Assembly (NCBI RefSeq): GCF_030287445.1
Contig: NZ_JASVWB010000004.1
Coordinates: 558,001 to 622,000, forward strand
DNA length: 64,000 nucleotides
Direction: 5' to 3'
Source of the DNA: Streptomyces sp. ALI-76-A
GTDB lineage: Bacteria; Actinomycetota; Actinomycetes; Streptomycetales; Streptomycetaceae
Shown here: positions 1-46,100 of the stretch, in pieces
Layout: the number at the start of each line of letters is the position of its first letter
Numbering within the stretch: position 1 is the first letter of the stretch
The notes under the pieces: model-generated
What the model was told of the DNA's origin: nothing
Seen by the model: the letters and a program-made list of their open reading frames with translations, nothing else
Database searches by the model: none
Made by a program: the position numbers and the translations under genes

Positions 1-10418
<10,418 letters not shown>

Positions 10419-10456
10419 CCCGGCCGGCCGCCGCGCCCGGACACGATCCGGTCGCG

Positions 10457-10510
10457 GCGGCTCCGGACCGTATTCACCCGTCTGCGGCTCCGGGCCGTAC
10501 TCATCCGTCT
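10457..10510 (+). repeat. 27-bp tandem duplication upstream of the nucleotidyltransferase gene
   Basis: Two adjacent 27-base copies, 10457-10483 and 10484-10510, differ at three positions by eye. Each starts gcggctccgg and ends ccgtct. They lie in the 256-base gap between the first PKS gene and the thymidylyltransferase gene. No hairpin terminator or clear promoter stands out in the rest of this gap. The repeat could be a regulator-binding site or just a slippage duplication. Confidence 0.75.
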
Positions 10511-10674
10511 GCGGCCGTCAGCCGCCCGATCCGTACACCTCATCCGAACCGCACGACGACCAAGCACCCGGCGCTCGTCGGCCCGGCCGCGCGCGCCACG
10601 CCCGCCGATCCGCTCCACACGGCCGCACCGCCCCGGCGCCGGCGGCCGTCCACCTCTGTCACCTGGATGGAACA

Positions 10675-11742
10675 GTGAAGGCTCTCGTGCTCGCGGGGGG
10701 ATCCGGTACGCGTCTGCGACCGATCACCCACACGTCCAGCAAGCAGCTGGTCCCGGTCGCCAACAAGCCGGTCCTCTTCTACGCCCTGGAATCCATCGCC
10801 GCCGCCGGCATCACCGAGGCCGGCGTCATCGTCGGCGGCGCCGCCCACGAGATCGAGGCGGCGGTCGGTGACGGTTCCGCCTTCGGGCTCGACGTCACGT
10901 ACATCCCGCAGAGCGAACCCCTAGGGCTCGCCCACGCCGTCCTCATCGCCCGGCCCTTCCTCGGCGACGACGACTTCGTGATGTACCTCGGCGACAACTT
11001 CGTCCTCGACGGCATCGGCGACGTCGTCGAGGAGTTCCGCAAGAACCCCTGCGACGCGCAGATCCTGCTCACCCGTGTCAGCGACCCCACCGCCTTCGGC
11101 GTGGCCGTGACCGACGACCTGGGCAACGTCCTCGGCCTGGAGGAGAAGCCGCGGACACCGCGCAGCGACCTCGCCGTGGCCGGTGTCTACCTGTTCGACC
11201 CCGCCGTCCACGACGCCGTGCGCGCCATCCGGCCCTCCGCCCGCGGCGAACTGGAGATCACCGACGCCCTCCAGTGGATGATCGACCAGCGGATGGCCGT
11301 GCGCTCCACGGTCATCACCGGCTACTGGAAGGACACCGGCAACGTCACCGACATGCTGGAGGTCAACCGGACCGTCCTGGAACGCATCGAGCGCCGTGTC
11401 GACGGGTTCGTGGACGAGGAGAGCGAGATCATCGGGCGGGTCCGGATCGAGGCCGGGGCCCAGGTCCGGCGCTCGCGCATCGTGGGCCCCGCCATCATCG
11501 GCGCGGGCAGCGTCGTCACCGACTCCTACGTCGGACCGTCCACGTCGGTGGCCGAGGACTGCCGGATCAGCCACAGCGAGATCGAGTACTCCATCGTCCT
11601 GCGCGAGTCCTCCTTCGACCGTATCCGCCGCGTGGAGGCGTCCCTCGTCGGGCGCAACGTCAAGGTCACCCTCGCGCCCCGGCTGCCCGCCACCCACCGC
11701 CTCGTGATCGGCGACCACGGACAGGTCCAGATCTCCTCATGA
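10675..11742 (+). CDS. rmlA: Glucose-1-phosphate thymidylyltransferase (dTDP-glucose synthase), long StrD-like form
   Basis: Makes dTDP-glucose from dTTP and glucose-1-phosphate, the first committed step toward dTDP-deoxysugars that glycosyltransferases attach to macrolides. The GTG start at 10675 is chosen because it puts the nucleotide-binding motif right at the N-terminus (LAGGSGTRLRP at residues 6-16, then Lys23 in SKQLVPVANKP). The metal/sugar motif YLGDNF (104-109), EKPR (157-160) and YWKDTG (217-222) are intact. Residues about 253-335 look like a left-handed beta-helix with hexapeptide repeats (IIGRVRI, AIIGAGSVV), giving the 355-residue length typical of the antibiotic-cluster branch rather than the shorter housekeeping RmlA. 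Its stop overlaps the next start (ATGA). No glycosyltransferase or later sugar gene is in the window, so the sugar itself is unknown. Confidence 0.92.
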   Translation: MKALVLAGGSGTRLRPITHTSSKQLVPVANKPVLFYALESIAAAGITEAGVIVGGAAHEIEAAVGDGSAFGLDVTYIPQSEPLGLAHAVLIARPFLGDDDFVMYLGDNFVLDGIGDVVEEFRKNPCDAQILLTRVSDPTAFGVAVTDDLGNVLGLEEKPRTPRSDLAVAGVYLFDPAVHDAVRAIRPSARGELEITDALQWMIDQRMAVRSTVITGYWKDTGNVTDMLEVNRTVLERIERRVDGFVDEESEIIGRVRIEAGAQVRRSRIVGPAIIGAGSVVTDSYVGPSTSVAEDCRISHSEIEYSIVLRESSFDRIRRVEASLVGRNVKVTLAPRLPATHRLVIGDHGQVQISS

Positions 11743-12491
11743 GCGCGGTCCGCCTCCTCGTCGTCACCGCGGTCGCCGCCGAACGCGACGCCGCCGCCCG
11801 CGGGCTCGGGCCCGCCGACCCGGTCCCGCCGCCCGCGCCACCGGGACGGGACGCCGTCCGCGTCACCACGGGCGGCGACGGTCTCGGCCACCCCCCGATC
11901 CGCGCCGACCTCGTCGTCGGGGGTGTCGGGCCGGCCGCCTCCGCGGCCACCACCGCGGCCGCGCTCACCGCGGCGACCGCCCGCGGCGAGCCCTACGACC
12001 TCGTCGTCTCCACCGGCATCGCGGGCGGGTTCGCCCCGGTCGCCGCGCTGGGCTCCGTCGTCGTCGCCGACCGGGTCGTCGCCGCCGACCTGGGCGCCGA
12101 CACACCGGACGGGTTCGTGCCCGTCGACTCCCTCGGCCTGGGCACCGCCGAGCACGTCTGCGCACCCCGCCTCGCCGCCGCCGTCGCCCGCGGTCTCGGT
12201 GCCGTCCACGCACCCGTCCTGACCGTCTCCACCGTCACCGGCACCGCCGAACGCGCCATCGCGCTGCGGGAACGCCACAAGGCCGCCGCCGAGGCGATGG
12301 AGGGTTTCGGGGCCGCCGAGGCCGCCACCGCCCACGGCGCGCCCTTCCTGGAGATCCGTACCGTCTCCAACGCGGTCGGCCCCCGCGACCGCTCCGCCTG
12401 GCGCGTCCCCGAGGCGCTGGCCGCCCTGCACGACGCCTTCGCGGTCCTGCACACCGTGCTCACGCGAGGTACCCCGCCGCCCTACGGCTGA
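11739..12491 (+). CDS. mqnB: Futalosine hydrolase-like nucleosidase (MqnB family)
   Basis: Predicted to cleave the N-glycosidic bond of futalosine, releasing hypoxanthine and dehypoxanthine futalosine, a step of the menaquinone route that leads to 1,4-dihydroxy-6-naphthoate. The ATG at 11739 overlaps the preceding TGA (ATGA), so translation is coupled to the dTDP-glucose synthase. The 250-residue protein has the MTAN/nucleoside-phosphorylase fold signature: N-terminal beta strand RLLVVTAVAAERDA (5-18), STGIAGGF (91-98), the Met-Glu ribose-binding pair at 187-188 (AEAMEGFG) and SNAVGPRDRSAW (210-221) with the base-binding Asp217, the pattern I associate with futalosine hydrolases rather than MTA/SAH nucleosidases. 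No other futalosine-pathway gene is in the window. It could be a stray primary-metabolism copy, but coupling to a sugar gene between PKS genes argues for a role in the cluster. Confidence 0.8.
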   Translation: MSAVRLLVVTAVAAERDAAARGLGPADPVPPPAPPGRDAVRVTTGGDGLGHPPIRADLVVGGVGPAASAATTAAALTAATARGEPYDLVVSTGIAGGFAPVAALGSVVVADRVVAADLGADTPDGFVPVDSLGLGTAEHVCAPRLAAAVARGLGAVHAPVLTVSTVTGTAERAIALRERHKAAAEAMEGFGAAEAATAHGAPFLEIRTVSNAVGPRDRSAWRVPEALAALHDAFAVLHTVLTRGTPPPYG

Positions 12492-13013
12492 CCGGCGGGG
12501 CCGGACGCGGCGATCGGCGAGATCCGCGGGACGAGTCCGCTCTCCCCGCTGGAGCGGGCCTCGAACCTGGGGCTGCTGCTGCACACCGGCGGCGAGCAGC
12601 CCAGGAACACCACCGCAGGAGGCGGGCCGGCGCTGGCCGAGCGTCCGGCGGGGCCGCCCGCCACTTTCCCCTGGCGGGTGGCCCCGCCGGACCTCGCGCG
12701 CCCCGAAGGGCACACGGGCCGGCCACAGGCACAGCCGCTCCCGACTCCGCCCGCAGGCAAGGCCGTACAGCGACGGGCCGCCACACGGCCGCCGCTCCGG
12801 CCTGCGCGGAAACCGAACCGCGGACGATTTCCAAGGGTTTCCCCAAACAACGCCGCCGAGGGCCGAAATCGGGTGACCGCGCGGGTCATGCTGTCCCCAC
12901 CGCACGAGGAGATCACCACCGGCCGGGCCCCATCGGGTGCCCCGGTCCGGTGTCCCGGCCATCGCGCGGCACCTCCCGTTCCGCCACCGAACCGAACAGC
13001 ATGGGGGCAGTCC
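12492..13013. other. 522-base intergenic region: hairpin plus probable promoter region of the large PKS operon
   Basis: No gene is recognisable on either strand. The left third is very GC-rich and holds the 12643-12692 hairpin. The right part is the likely control region for the PKS gene at 13014: a stretch of lower GC lies around 12808-12856 (runs such as gatttccaagggtttcccc), but I cannot assign convincing -35/-10 boxes. A GGGGG ribosome binding site (13003-13007) precedes the ATG at 13014 by 6 bases. Confidence 0.6.
12643..12692 (+). terminator. Strong 21-bp hairpin ending the sugar/nucleosidase operon
   Basis: Left arm 12643-12663 and right arm 12672-12692 are complementary over 21 positions with a single G-U type pair, around an 8-base loop (ctttcccc). 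It lies 151 bases after the futalosine hydrolase stop. There is no T tract, which is usual for Streptomyces hairpin terminators. It probably separates the two-gene operon from the PKS operon. Confidence 0.75.
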
Positions 13014-37121
<24,108 letters not shown>

Positions 37122-37172
37122 GGACCCCGCCGCTCTCCCGCACGCACCCGACGCCCCGGCCCCGCCGGGTTC

Positions 37173-37179
37173 AAGGAAG
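37173..37179 (+). promoter_or_regulatory. Ribosome binding site deciding the start of the two-module PKS
   Basis: AAGGAAG lies 8 bases before the GTG at 37188. An in-frame GTG at 37179 would overlap this site and add only three residues, so 37188 is preferred. Confidence 0.75.
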
Positions 37180-37187
37180 TGACACAC

Positions 37188-40100
37188 GTGGCTGACGACG
37201 ACAAGTACGTGGAATACCTCAAGCGGGTCACGGGCGAACTGCGGCAGACCCGACGCCGCCTGCGGGAGGCGGAGGACCGGGTCCGCGAGCCGGTCGCCGT
37301 CGTCGCGATGAGCTGCCGCTTCCCCGGCGACATCCACAGCCCCGAGGACCTGTGGCGACTCGTCGACGAGGGCGGCGACGCCATCGGCGCGCTGCCCGCG
37401 GACCGCGGCTGGGACATCGAGGACCGGTACGACCCCGACCCCGGCCGTCCCGGCACCTTCTCCGCCCGGGAGGGCGGCTTCCTCGGTGACGCCGCCGCCT
37501 TCGACGCGGCCTTCTTCGGCATGAGCCCCCGCGAGGCACTGGCCACCGACCCCCAGCAGCGGCTGCTGCTGGAAGCCTCCTGGGAACTGCTGGAGCGGGC
37601 CGGGATCCGCCCGCAGACCCTGCGGGGCAGCGCCACCGGCGTGTTCGTGGGCGCGGCCGGCTCCGGCTACGGCCAGGGTCCCGTGGAGGTGCCCGAGGAC
37701 GTCCACGGCCTGATGCTGGCCGGCAACGCCACCTCCGTCGCCTCCGGCCGCATCTCCTACGTCCTCGGCCTCGAAGGGCCCACCGTCACCGTCGACACCG
37801 CCTGCTCCTCCTCCCTGGTCGCCCTGCACTGGGCGGTGCGGGCCCTGCGCAACGGCGAGTGCGACCTCGCGCTGGCCGGCGGGGCCGCCGTCATGGCCAC
37901 CCCTGGTCTGCTGTTCGAGTTCAGCCGGCAGCGCGGCCTGGCCCCCGACGGCCGCTGCAAGGCGTTCGCCGACTCCGCCGACGGCACCGGCTGGTCCGAG
38001 GGCGTCGGCCTGCTCCTGGTGGAGCGCCTCTCCGACGCCCGCCGCAACGGGCACCCCGTGCTCGCCGTGGTCCGCGGCTCCGCCGTCAACTCCGACGGCG
38101 CCTCCAACGGCCTGACCGCCCCCAACGGCCCCGCCCAGCAGCGGGTCATCGAACAGGCCCTGGCCGACGCGGGACTGACCGCCGCCGACGTGGACGCCGT
38201 CGAGGCGCACGGCACCGGCACCACGCTCGGCGACCCCATCGAAGCCCAGGCGCTGCTCGCCACCTACGGCCAGGGCCGCCCCGCCGACCGGCCGCTGCTG
38301 CTCGGCTCCCTGAAGTCCAACCTCGGCCACACGCAGGCCGCCGCCGGGGTGGCCGGCGTCATCAAGACCGTCATGGCGCTGCGGCACGGCCGGCTGCCGC
38401 GCACCCTGCACGTCGACACGCCGTCCACGCACGTCGACTGGGACGCCGGACACGTCCGCCTGCTCACCGAGCCCGCCGACTGGCCCGCCACCGGCGACCG
38501 CCCGCGCCGGGCCGCCGTCTCCTCCTTCGGCATCAGCGGCACCAACGCCCACGCGATCCTGGAGGCCGCGCCCGCACCGGAACCGGTGGCCGACGGGACG
38601 GCCGCACCGGCCCCCGCGCTGCCCCTGGCGCCCTGGTTCCTGTCCGCGCGCGGCGCCGAGGCCCTGCGCGGCCAGGCCGCACGGCTCCTGCGGCACGTCG
38701 CCGACCACCCCGACGACGACCCGCACGACACCGCCCGCGCCCTCGCGGCCACTCGGCAGGCCTTCGAGCACCGGGCCGCCGTCCTCACCCCGGACACGGT
38801 CGCGGCCCGCGACGCGCTGCGCGCCCTGGCGGACGGCGAGGAGCACCCGGCCGTCGTCACCGGCCGCACCCTGCGCGGCGGCACCGCCTTCCTCTTCTCC
38901 GGGCAGGGCGCCCAGCGCCCCGGTATGGGCCGGGACCTGTACGCCGCCTTCCCCGCGTTCGCCCGCGCCTTCGACGAGGTCTGCGCCCACCTCGACCCCG
39001 AACTCGGCCTGCCCCTCGGCCAGTCCCTCAAGGACGCCGTCCTCCACACCGGCGACGAGGAGGCCCTGCGCGGAACCGGGCTCGCCCAGCCGGCCCTGTT
39101 CGCCTTCGAGGTCGCCCTGTTCCGGCTGCTGGAGTCCTGGGGCATCACCCCCAAGTACCTCCTGGGCCACTCCTTGGGGGAGCTGACCGCCGCCCACGTC
39201 GCGGGCGTCTGGTCGCTCGCCGACGCCTGCCGGCTGGTCGCCGCCCGTGGCCGGCTCATGCAGGCCCTGCCCGAGGGCGGCGCCATGATCTCCGTGGACG
39301 CGGCCGAGAACGAGGTGACCCCGCTGCTCGCGGCGCACGGCGACGCCGTGTCCGTCGCCGCCGTCAACGGGCCCCGCGCCACGGTGATCTCCGGGGCGGC
39401 GGCTGCCGTGGAGGCGGTCGCCGCCGAACTCGGCGCCCGCGGCCGGACCACCCGGCGGCTGCGCGTGTCCCACGCCTTCCACTCCGCCCGCATGGACGGC
39501 GCCCTCGACGACTTCCGCCGCGTCGCCCAGCGCGTCACCGCCCGGCCGCCGCGGATCACCGTGGTCTCCAACCTCACCGGCCGCCCCGCCACCGCCGACG
39601 AACTGGCCTCGGCCGACTACTGGGTACGCCACCTGCGGCACACCGTCCGCTTCGCCGACGGCGTCGGCCACCTCGTCGAGCGCGGTGTCACCCGCTTCCT
39701 CGAACTCGGCCCCGACGCCACGCTCACCGCGCTCGCCCGCGCCTGCCTGCCCGACGACACCACCGAGCGCGTCTGCCTGCCCCTCCAGCGCAGGGACCGC
39801 CCCGAGCCCGCCACCCTGCTCGCCGGTGTCGCGGGCGCCCACGCGCACGGGGTGCCCGTCGACCACGAGCGTCTCCTCGGCCACCCGGGTCCGGACGCCC
39901 GCCGGATCGAGCTGCCCACCTACGCCTTCACCCGCGAGCGCTACTGGCTGCGGCCCGCCGCCCAGGCCGGCGATGTCACCGGCGCCGGTCTCGCGGGCGC
40001 CGGACACCCGCTGCTCGGTGCCGTGGTCCGCGTCGCCGACGAGGACCGGGTGCTGCTCACCGGCCGTCTGTCCACCCGGACGCAGCCCTGGCTCGCCGAC

Positions 40101-43100
40101 CACACCGTGTCCGGGACCGTCCTGCTGCCCGGCACCGCCTACGTCGAACTCGTCCTGCGGGCCGGCGACGAGGTCGGCTGCGGCCTGCTGGAGGAACTCA
40201 CCCTGGAGGCGCCGCTGGCCCTTCCCGACGGCACCGGCACGCAGCTCCAGATCGTGCTCGGCGCCTCCGACGACGCGGGCCGCCGCCCGGTCACCGTCCA
40301 CGCCCGCCCGGACGACGACGCCCCCTGGACCCGGCACGCCACGGCGGTCCTCGCCCCGGCCACGGCCACCCCGGCCGGCGACGGCCTGACCGCATGGCCG
40401 CCCGCCGGCGCCCGTCCCGTCCCGCTGGACGGCTTCTACGCGGCCCTCGCCGCCCGCGGTTACCGGTACGGCCCCGTCTTCCAGGGCCTGCACGCCGCCT
40501 GGCGCGACGGCGACGTCCGGTACGCCGAGATCCGCCTGCCCGAGGACGAGCACCGCGACGCGTCCCGCTACGGGCTGCACCCGGCCCTGCTGGACGCCGC
40601 CCTGCACGCCCAGCTCACCGGCACCGACGAGGCGGACGGCGAAGGCGGGGGAGTCGGCCTGCCGTTCGCCTTCAGCGGGGTCACCCTGCACGCCGTGGGC
40701 GCCACCGCTCTCCGCGTCCGGCTCGAGAAGCGCGCGGACGGTTCGGTGAACCTGCGGGTCGCGGACGGCACCGGACAGCCCGTGGCCACCGTCGGCTCCC
40801 TCGTCAGCCGCCCCCTGTCCGCAGACGCCCCGGCCACCGCCCGTCCGGCCGACGGCGCCCTGTACGCGGTCCGCTGGACGGCCGCCGACCTGCCGGAACC
40901 ACCCGCCGGCCAGCGCTGGCGGCTGGCCGCCGACGATCCGGCGGGCCTGGTGCCCGACTGGCCCGCGCTCGGAGCGGACGGCTGCGCCGTCGCCGTCCTG
41001 CCCTTCGCCGGCGGACCCGGCGAGACCCCCGCCGGGATCGCCGTCCGCGCTCTCGGCGCCCTCCGGACACTGCTCGCCGACGCCCGCGCCCAGGACGCCA
41101 CCCTGGTCGTCGTCACCCGGGGTGCCCTCGCCGTCGGCGACGAGGACGTACCCGACCTGTCCGCCGCCGCGCTCTGGGGCCTGGTCCGCTCCGCCCAGAC
41201 CGAGAACCCCGGCCGCCTCGTCCTCGCCGACCTCGACGACACGGACGCCTCCCGCGCCGCGCTGCCCGCCGCGGTCGCCTCCGGCGCTCCGCAACTCGCC
41301 CTGCGCGATGGCCGGTTGATGACACCGTCGCTGACCCGGGCCATTGCCGGGCGGGTTGCCGCGGGGGGCTCGGCCGGCACCGCCGCCGCCCGGTCCGGCG
41401 CGGGGAGCGCCGGTGGCACCACCACCGACCGGAACGCCGCGAGGGGCTTCGGCGGCTCCGCTTCCCGGCGGGACGCCGCCGGGGACTCGGACAGCGCGGT
41501 CACCGCGCCGGACGCCACCGCCACCTCCGCCCGCACCGGCACTGTCCGATCCACCAGCCGGGCCTTGGACGGCACGGGCGCCGACCGTCCCGGCGCCGGG
41601 GAGGTCGACGCCGCCGCCGCCGTGGAGACCGGCACCGGGGGTGTGGATGTCACCGCCGTCTGGGACCCCGACGGCACCGTCCTGATCACCGGCGGAACCG
41701 GTGCCCTGGGCTCGCTCGTCGCCCGCCACCTGGTCACCGAGCACGGCGTGCGCTCCCTGCTGCTGCTCTCCCGGCGCGGCCACGAGGCCCCCGGTGCCGC
41801 CGACCTCGCCGGTGAACTCACCGCCCACGGGGCCACCGTACGGATCGAGGCGTGCGACGTGGCCGATCCCGAGGCCCTCGCCGCCGCCCTGGCCGAGGTT
41901 CCCGCCGAGCGCCCGCTGCGGGCCGTCGTGCACACCGCCGGTCTCCTCGACGACGGCGTCCTCGGCTCCCTCACGCCCGACCGCCTCACCTCCGTGCTGC
42001 GCGCCAAGGCCGACTCCGCGCTCGCCCTGCACGAGGTCACCCGCGACGCCGGCCTGACCGCGTTCGTGCTGTTCTCCTCCGCGGCCGGTCTCCTCGGTGG
42101 CGCCGGACAGGCCAACTACGCCGCCGCCAACACCGTCCTGGACGCCCTCGCCCAGCACCGCCGCGCCCACGGACTGCCCGCCGTCTCGCTCGCCTGGACC
42201 CTGTGGGAACACGACAGTGGCATGACCGGCGGGCTCGACGCCGACGCCGTACGCCGTATCACCGCCTCCGGGCTGCCCGCGCTCGCCCCGGCGCACGCCC
42301 TGCGGCTGCTGGACGAGGCGCTCACGGCGGACGAGGCCCTGCTCGCCCCGCTGCGCACCGACTCGGCCGCGCTGCGGGCCGCCGCCTCCGCCGGCCGGCT
42401 GCCCGCGCTGCTGCACGGCCTGGTCCCGGCACCGGCACGCCGCACCGCCCGTACCGCGAACGTCGACTCCGGCCTGGGCCGGCGGCTGGTCGGACTCAGC
42501 GAGCCCCAGCAGGAACGCCTGCTGCTGGACCTGGTGCGCCGCCATGCCGCCGTCGCCCTCGGCCACGGCTCGGCCGGTGCCGTCGACGGCGAACAGTCCT
42601 TCAAGGAACTCGGGTTCGACTCCCTCACCTCGGTCGACCTGCGCAACCGGCTGAACGCCGAGACCGGACTGCGGCTGCCCGCCACGCTCGTCTTCGACCA
42701 CCCCCGGCCCAGCGCACTCGCCCGCCACCTGCGGCGGGAACTGGCCGGCGGCACCGAGACGGCCGAGACCGCCGCCGGCGTCGCGGGCGACGACGACCCG
42801 GTCGTCATCGTCTCCATGGCCTGCCAGTACCCCGGCGGTGTCACCTCCCCCGAGGAGCTGTGGCGGTTCGTGTCCGAGGACGGCGACGCCATCGGCGCCT
42901 TCCCCACCGACCGGGGCTGGGACCTCGACCGGCTGCCCGGTCTGGAGGCCGGCTTCCTGCACGGAGCGACCCACTTCGACGCCGCCCTGTTCGGCATCTC
43001 GCCGCGTGAGGCCCTCGCCATGGACCCGCAGCAGCGCCTGCTCCTGGAGACGTCCTGGGAGGTGTTCGAGCGCGCCGGCCTGGACCCGCTGGCCCAGCGC

Positions 43101-46100
43101 GGCACCCGCACCGGCGTGTACGTCGGCGCGATGGGCTCCGGTTACGCGTCGGGCCTCGCCGACATCCCCGAGGGCATGGAGGGCTACATCGGCCTCGGCG
43201 TGTCCGGCAGCGTCATCTCCGGCCGCGTCGCCTACACCTTCGGCCTGGAGGGGCCGACGATGACGGTCGACACCGCCTGCTCCTCCGCCCTCGTCGCCCT
43301 GCACCTCGCGGCCCACGCGCTGCGGCAGGGCGAGTGCTCGATGGCCCTGGCCGGCGGCGTCACCGTGATGGCGACGCCCGGCACCTACACCGAGTTCACC
43401 GCGCAGAACGGACTGGCCGCCGACGGCCGCTGCAAGGCGTTCGCCGCCTCCGCCGACGGCACCAGCTTCTCCGAGGGCGTCGGCCTGCTGCTGCTGGAAC
43501 GACTGTCGGACGCCCGGCGCAACGGACACCCGGTGCTCGCCGTCGTGCGCGGCTCGGCCACCAACCAGGACGGCGCCTCCAACGGGCTGACCGCCCCCAG
43601 CGGCCCCTCCCAGCAGCACGTCATCCGCCAGGCCCTCGCCTCCGCCGGGCTGTCCGCCGCCGACGTGGACGCGGTGGAGGCGCACGGCACCGGCACCGCC
43701 CTCGGCGACCCCATCGAGGCCCAGGCCCTGTTCGCCACCTACGGCCGTGAACGGCCCGAGGGACAGCCCCTGCTGCTGGGCTCCGCCAAGTCCAACTTCG
43801 GCCACACCCAGGCCGCCGCGGGCGCCGCCGGCGTCATCAAGATGGTCCTGGCGATGCACCACGGCGAACTGCCCCGCACCCTGCACGTCGACGAGCCCTC
43901 CCCGCACATCGACTGGTCCAGCGGCACCATCGAACTGCTCACCGAACCCCGCCCGTGGCCCGCCCGCGAAGGGCGCCCGCGCCGGGCCGGCGTGTCCTCC
44001 TTCGGCATCAGCGGCAGCAACGCCCACGTCGTCCTGGAGGAACCGCCCGCCCCAGAGCCCGCTTCCGCTCCCGAACGGCCGGCGGCGGACGCCGTGCCGC
44101 GCGCGTACCCCGTCTCCGGGCACACCCCCGAGGCGCTGCGCGCGCAGGCCGCCCGGCTGCGCACCCACCTCCTCACCTCCGACCACGACCCGCGCGACCT
44201 CGCGCACACCCTCGCCTCCGCCCGTCACGCGCTCGGTCACCGGGCCGTCGTCGTCGCCGAGGACCGCGAGGAACTCCTTTCCGGGCTCGCCGCCGTGGCC
44301 ACGGGTGACCGCGCCGGCCACGTCGTCACCGGCAGTGCCGACGGCGGCCGGCTCGCCGTCCTGTTCAGCGGCCAGGGCGCACAACGTCCGGGCATGGGAC
44401 GCGACCTGTACGCAGCCCACCCGGTCTTCGCCGAGACCGTCGACACCGTCTGCGCCGAACTCGACCGGCACCTCGACGGGCCGCCGCTGCGCGAGGTGGT
44501 CCTCGCCGCCGAGGGCAGCGCCGAGGCGGCGCTGCTGGACCGCACCGCCTGGACCCAGGCCGCCCTGTTCGCCTTCGGCACGGCCGCGTACGCCCTGACG
44601 GCGTCCTGGGGCGTCCGGGCCGACGTGCTTGCCGGGCACTCCGTCGGCGGGCTGACCGCCGCGCACGCCGCCGGGGTGTTCGACCTCGCCGACGCCTGCG
44701 CCCTGGTCGCCGCGCGCGGCCGGCTCATGCAGGCGCTGCCGGTGGGCGGCGCGATGACCGCGATCGAGGCCACCGAGGAGGAGGTGCTGCCCTGCCTGGC
44801 CGACCGGACCGGCCGGGTCGCGGTCGCCGCCGTCAACGGCCCCGTCTCCGTCGTGGTCTCCGGCGTCGCGGACGACGTGGAGGCGGTCGCCGCCGAGTTC
44901 GCCGCGCGCGGCCGCCGCACCCGGCGCCTGCGGGTCAGCCACGCCTTCCACTCCCCGCTGATGGACGCCATGCTGGAGGACTTCCGGCAGGTGGCCGCGG
45001 GTGTCCGCTACGCGCCGCCGGCCGTCCCCGTGGTGTCCGACCTGACCGGCACCCTGGCCACGGGAGAGGACCTGCGCACGCCCGACTACTGGGTACGGCA
45101 CGTCCGGCACACCGTGCGCTTCGGCGACGCGGTGCGCGCCCTGGAGGCGGAGGGCGTCACCGTCTGCCTCGAACTCGGGCCCGACGCCACCCTCACCCCC
45201 CTCGTGCGGGACGGCGTCCAGGACCCGGCCGCCGTCACGGCCGTGTCCCTGCTGCACCGCGACCTGCCCGAGGCGCGCGCGGCGCTGCTGGCCGCCGCCA
45301 CCCTGCGCGCGCACGGCCGGGGCGATCTGCCCGCCGTCCCCGAGGACGCCGGAGCCCGGCCCGTAGCCCTGCCGACGTACGCCTTCCAGCGCGAGCGGTA
45401 CTGGCTGGAGTCGTCCGCGCGGAGCGTCGCGCCCACCGCGGACAGCGCGTTCTGGGAGTTGGTCGAGACAGCCGACCCGGATGCCCTGGCCGAGCGGCTC
45501 GACGTCGACGCGGACGCCCCGCTCAAGGCCGTCCTGCCCGCTCTCGCCGCCTGGCGCGGCGCGGACCGCAGACAGCGCGAGGAACAGCGCTGGGAGCACC
45601 GCGTCATGTGGCGGCCCGCCGCCGACGGCGCCACCGCCACCCTCACCGGCACCTGGCTGCTCGCCGTTCCCGCCCCGCTGGCCGGCGGCCCCTGGGCGAC
45701 GTCGGTCGCCGAGGCGCTCACCGCGCACGGGGCCCGCGTCCGCGTCCTGCCCGTGGACTGCGCGGCCGCCGACCGCACCGGCCTGAGCGCCGCGCTCGAC
45801 GCCGTCCGTGAGGACGGTCCGGCGCCCGCCGGTGTGCTGTCGCTGCTGGCCGCCGACACCCGGCCGCTGCCCGGCCACCGGGCCGTCCCGGCCGGCCTCG
45901 CCGCGACCACCGCCCTGGTGCAGGCCCTCGCCGACCGGGCGGCGGGCCCGGACAGCCCACGCCTGTGGGCCGTCACCGCCGGCGCGGCCACAGTCCTCGG
46001 CGGCGAGGCACCCGCCGAGCCGGAACAGGCGGCGGTGTGGGGCCTGGGCCGCACCGCCGCGCTGGAACATCCGCAGCTGTGGGGCGGCCTGGTCGACCTG

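Noticed and set aside
11739..12491. MTA/SAH nucleosidase or purine phosphorylase instead of futalosine hydrolase
   Set aside because: The SNAVGPRDR-W motif and the overall N-terminal pattern fit futalosine hydrolases better; a general nucleosidase remains a minor possibility.
12492..12642. Remnant gene after the futalosine hydrolase
   Set aside because: A short plus-strand frame looks faintly protein-like, but I recognise no family, start or ribosome binding site, so it is left as intergenic.
12678..13013. N-terminal extension of the five-module PKS back to base 12678
   Set aside because: The frame is open there, but the docking coiled coil starts right after the ATG at 13014, which has its own ribosome binding site. 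The upstream part is Pro/Arg-rich and runs through the right arm of a terminator-like hairpin.
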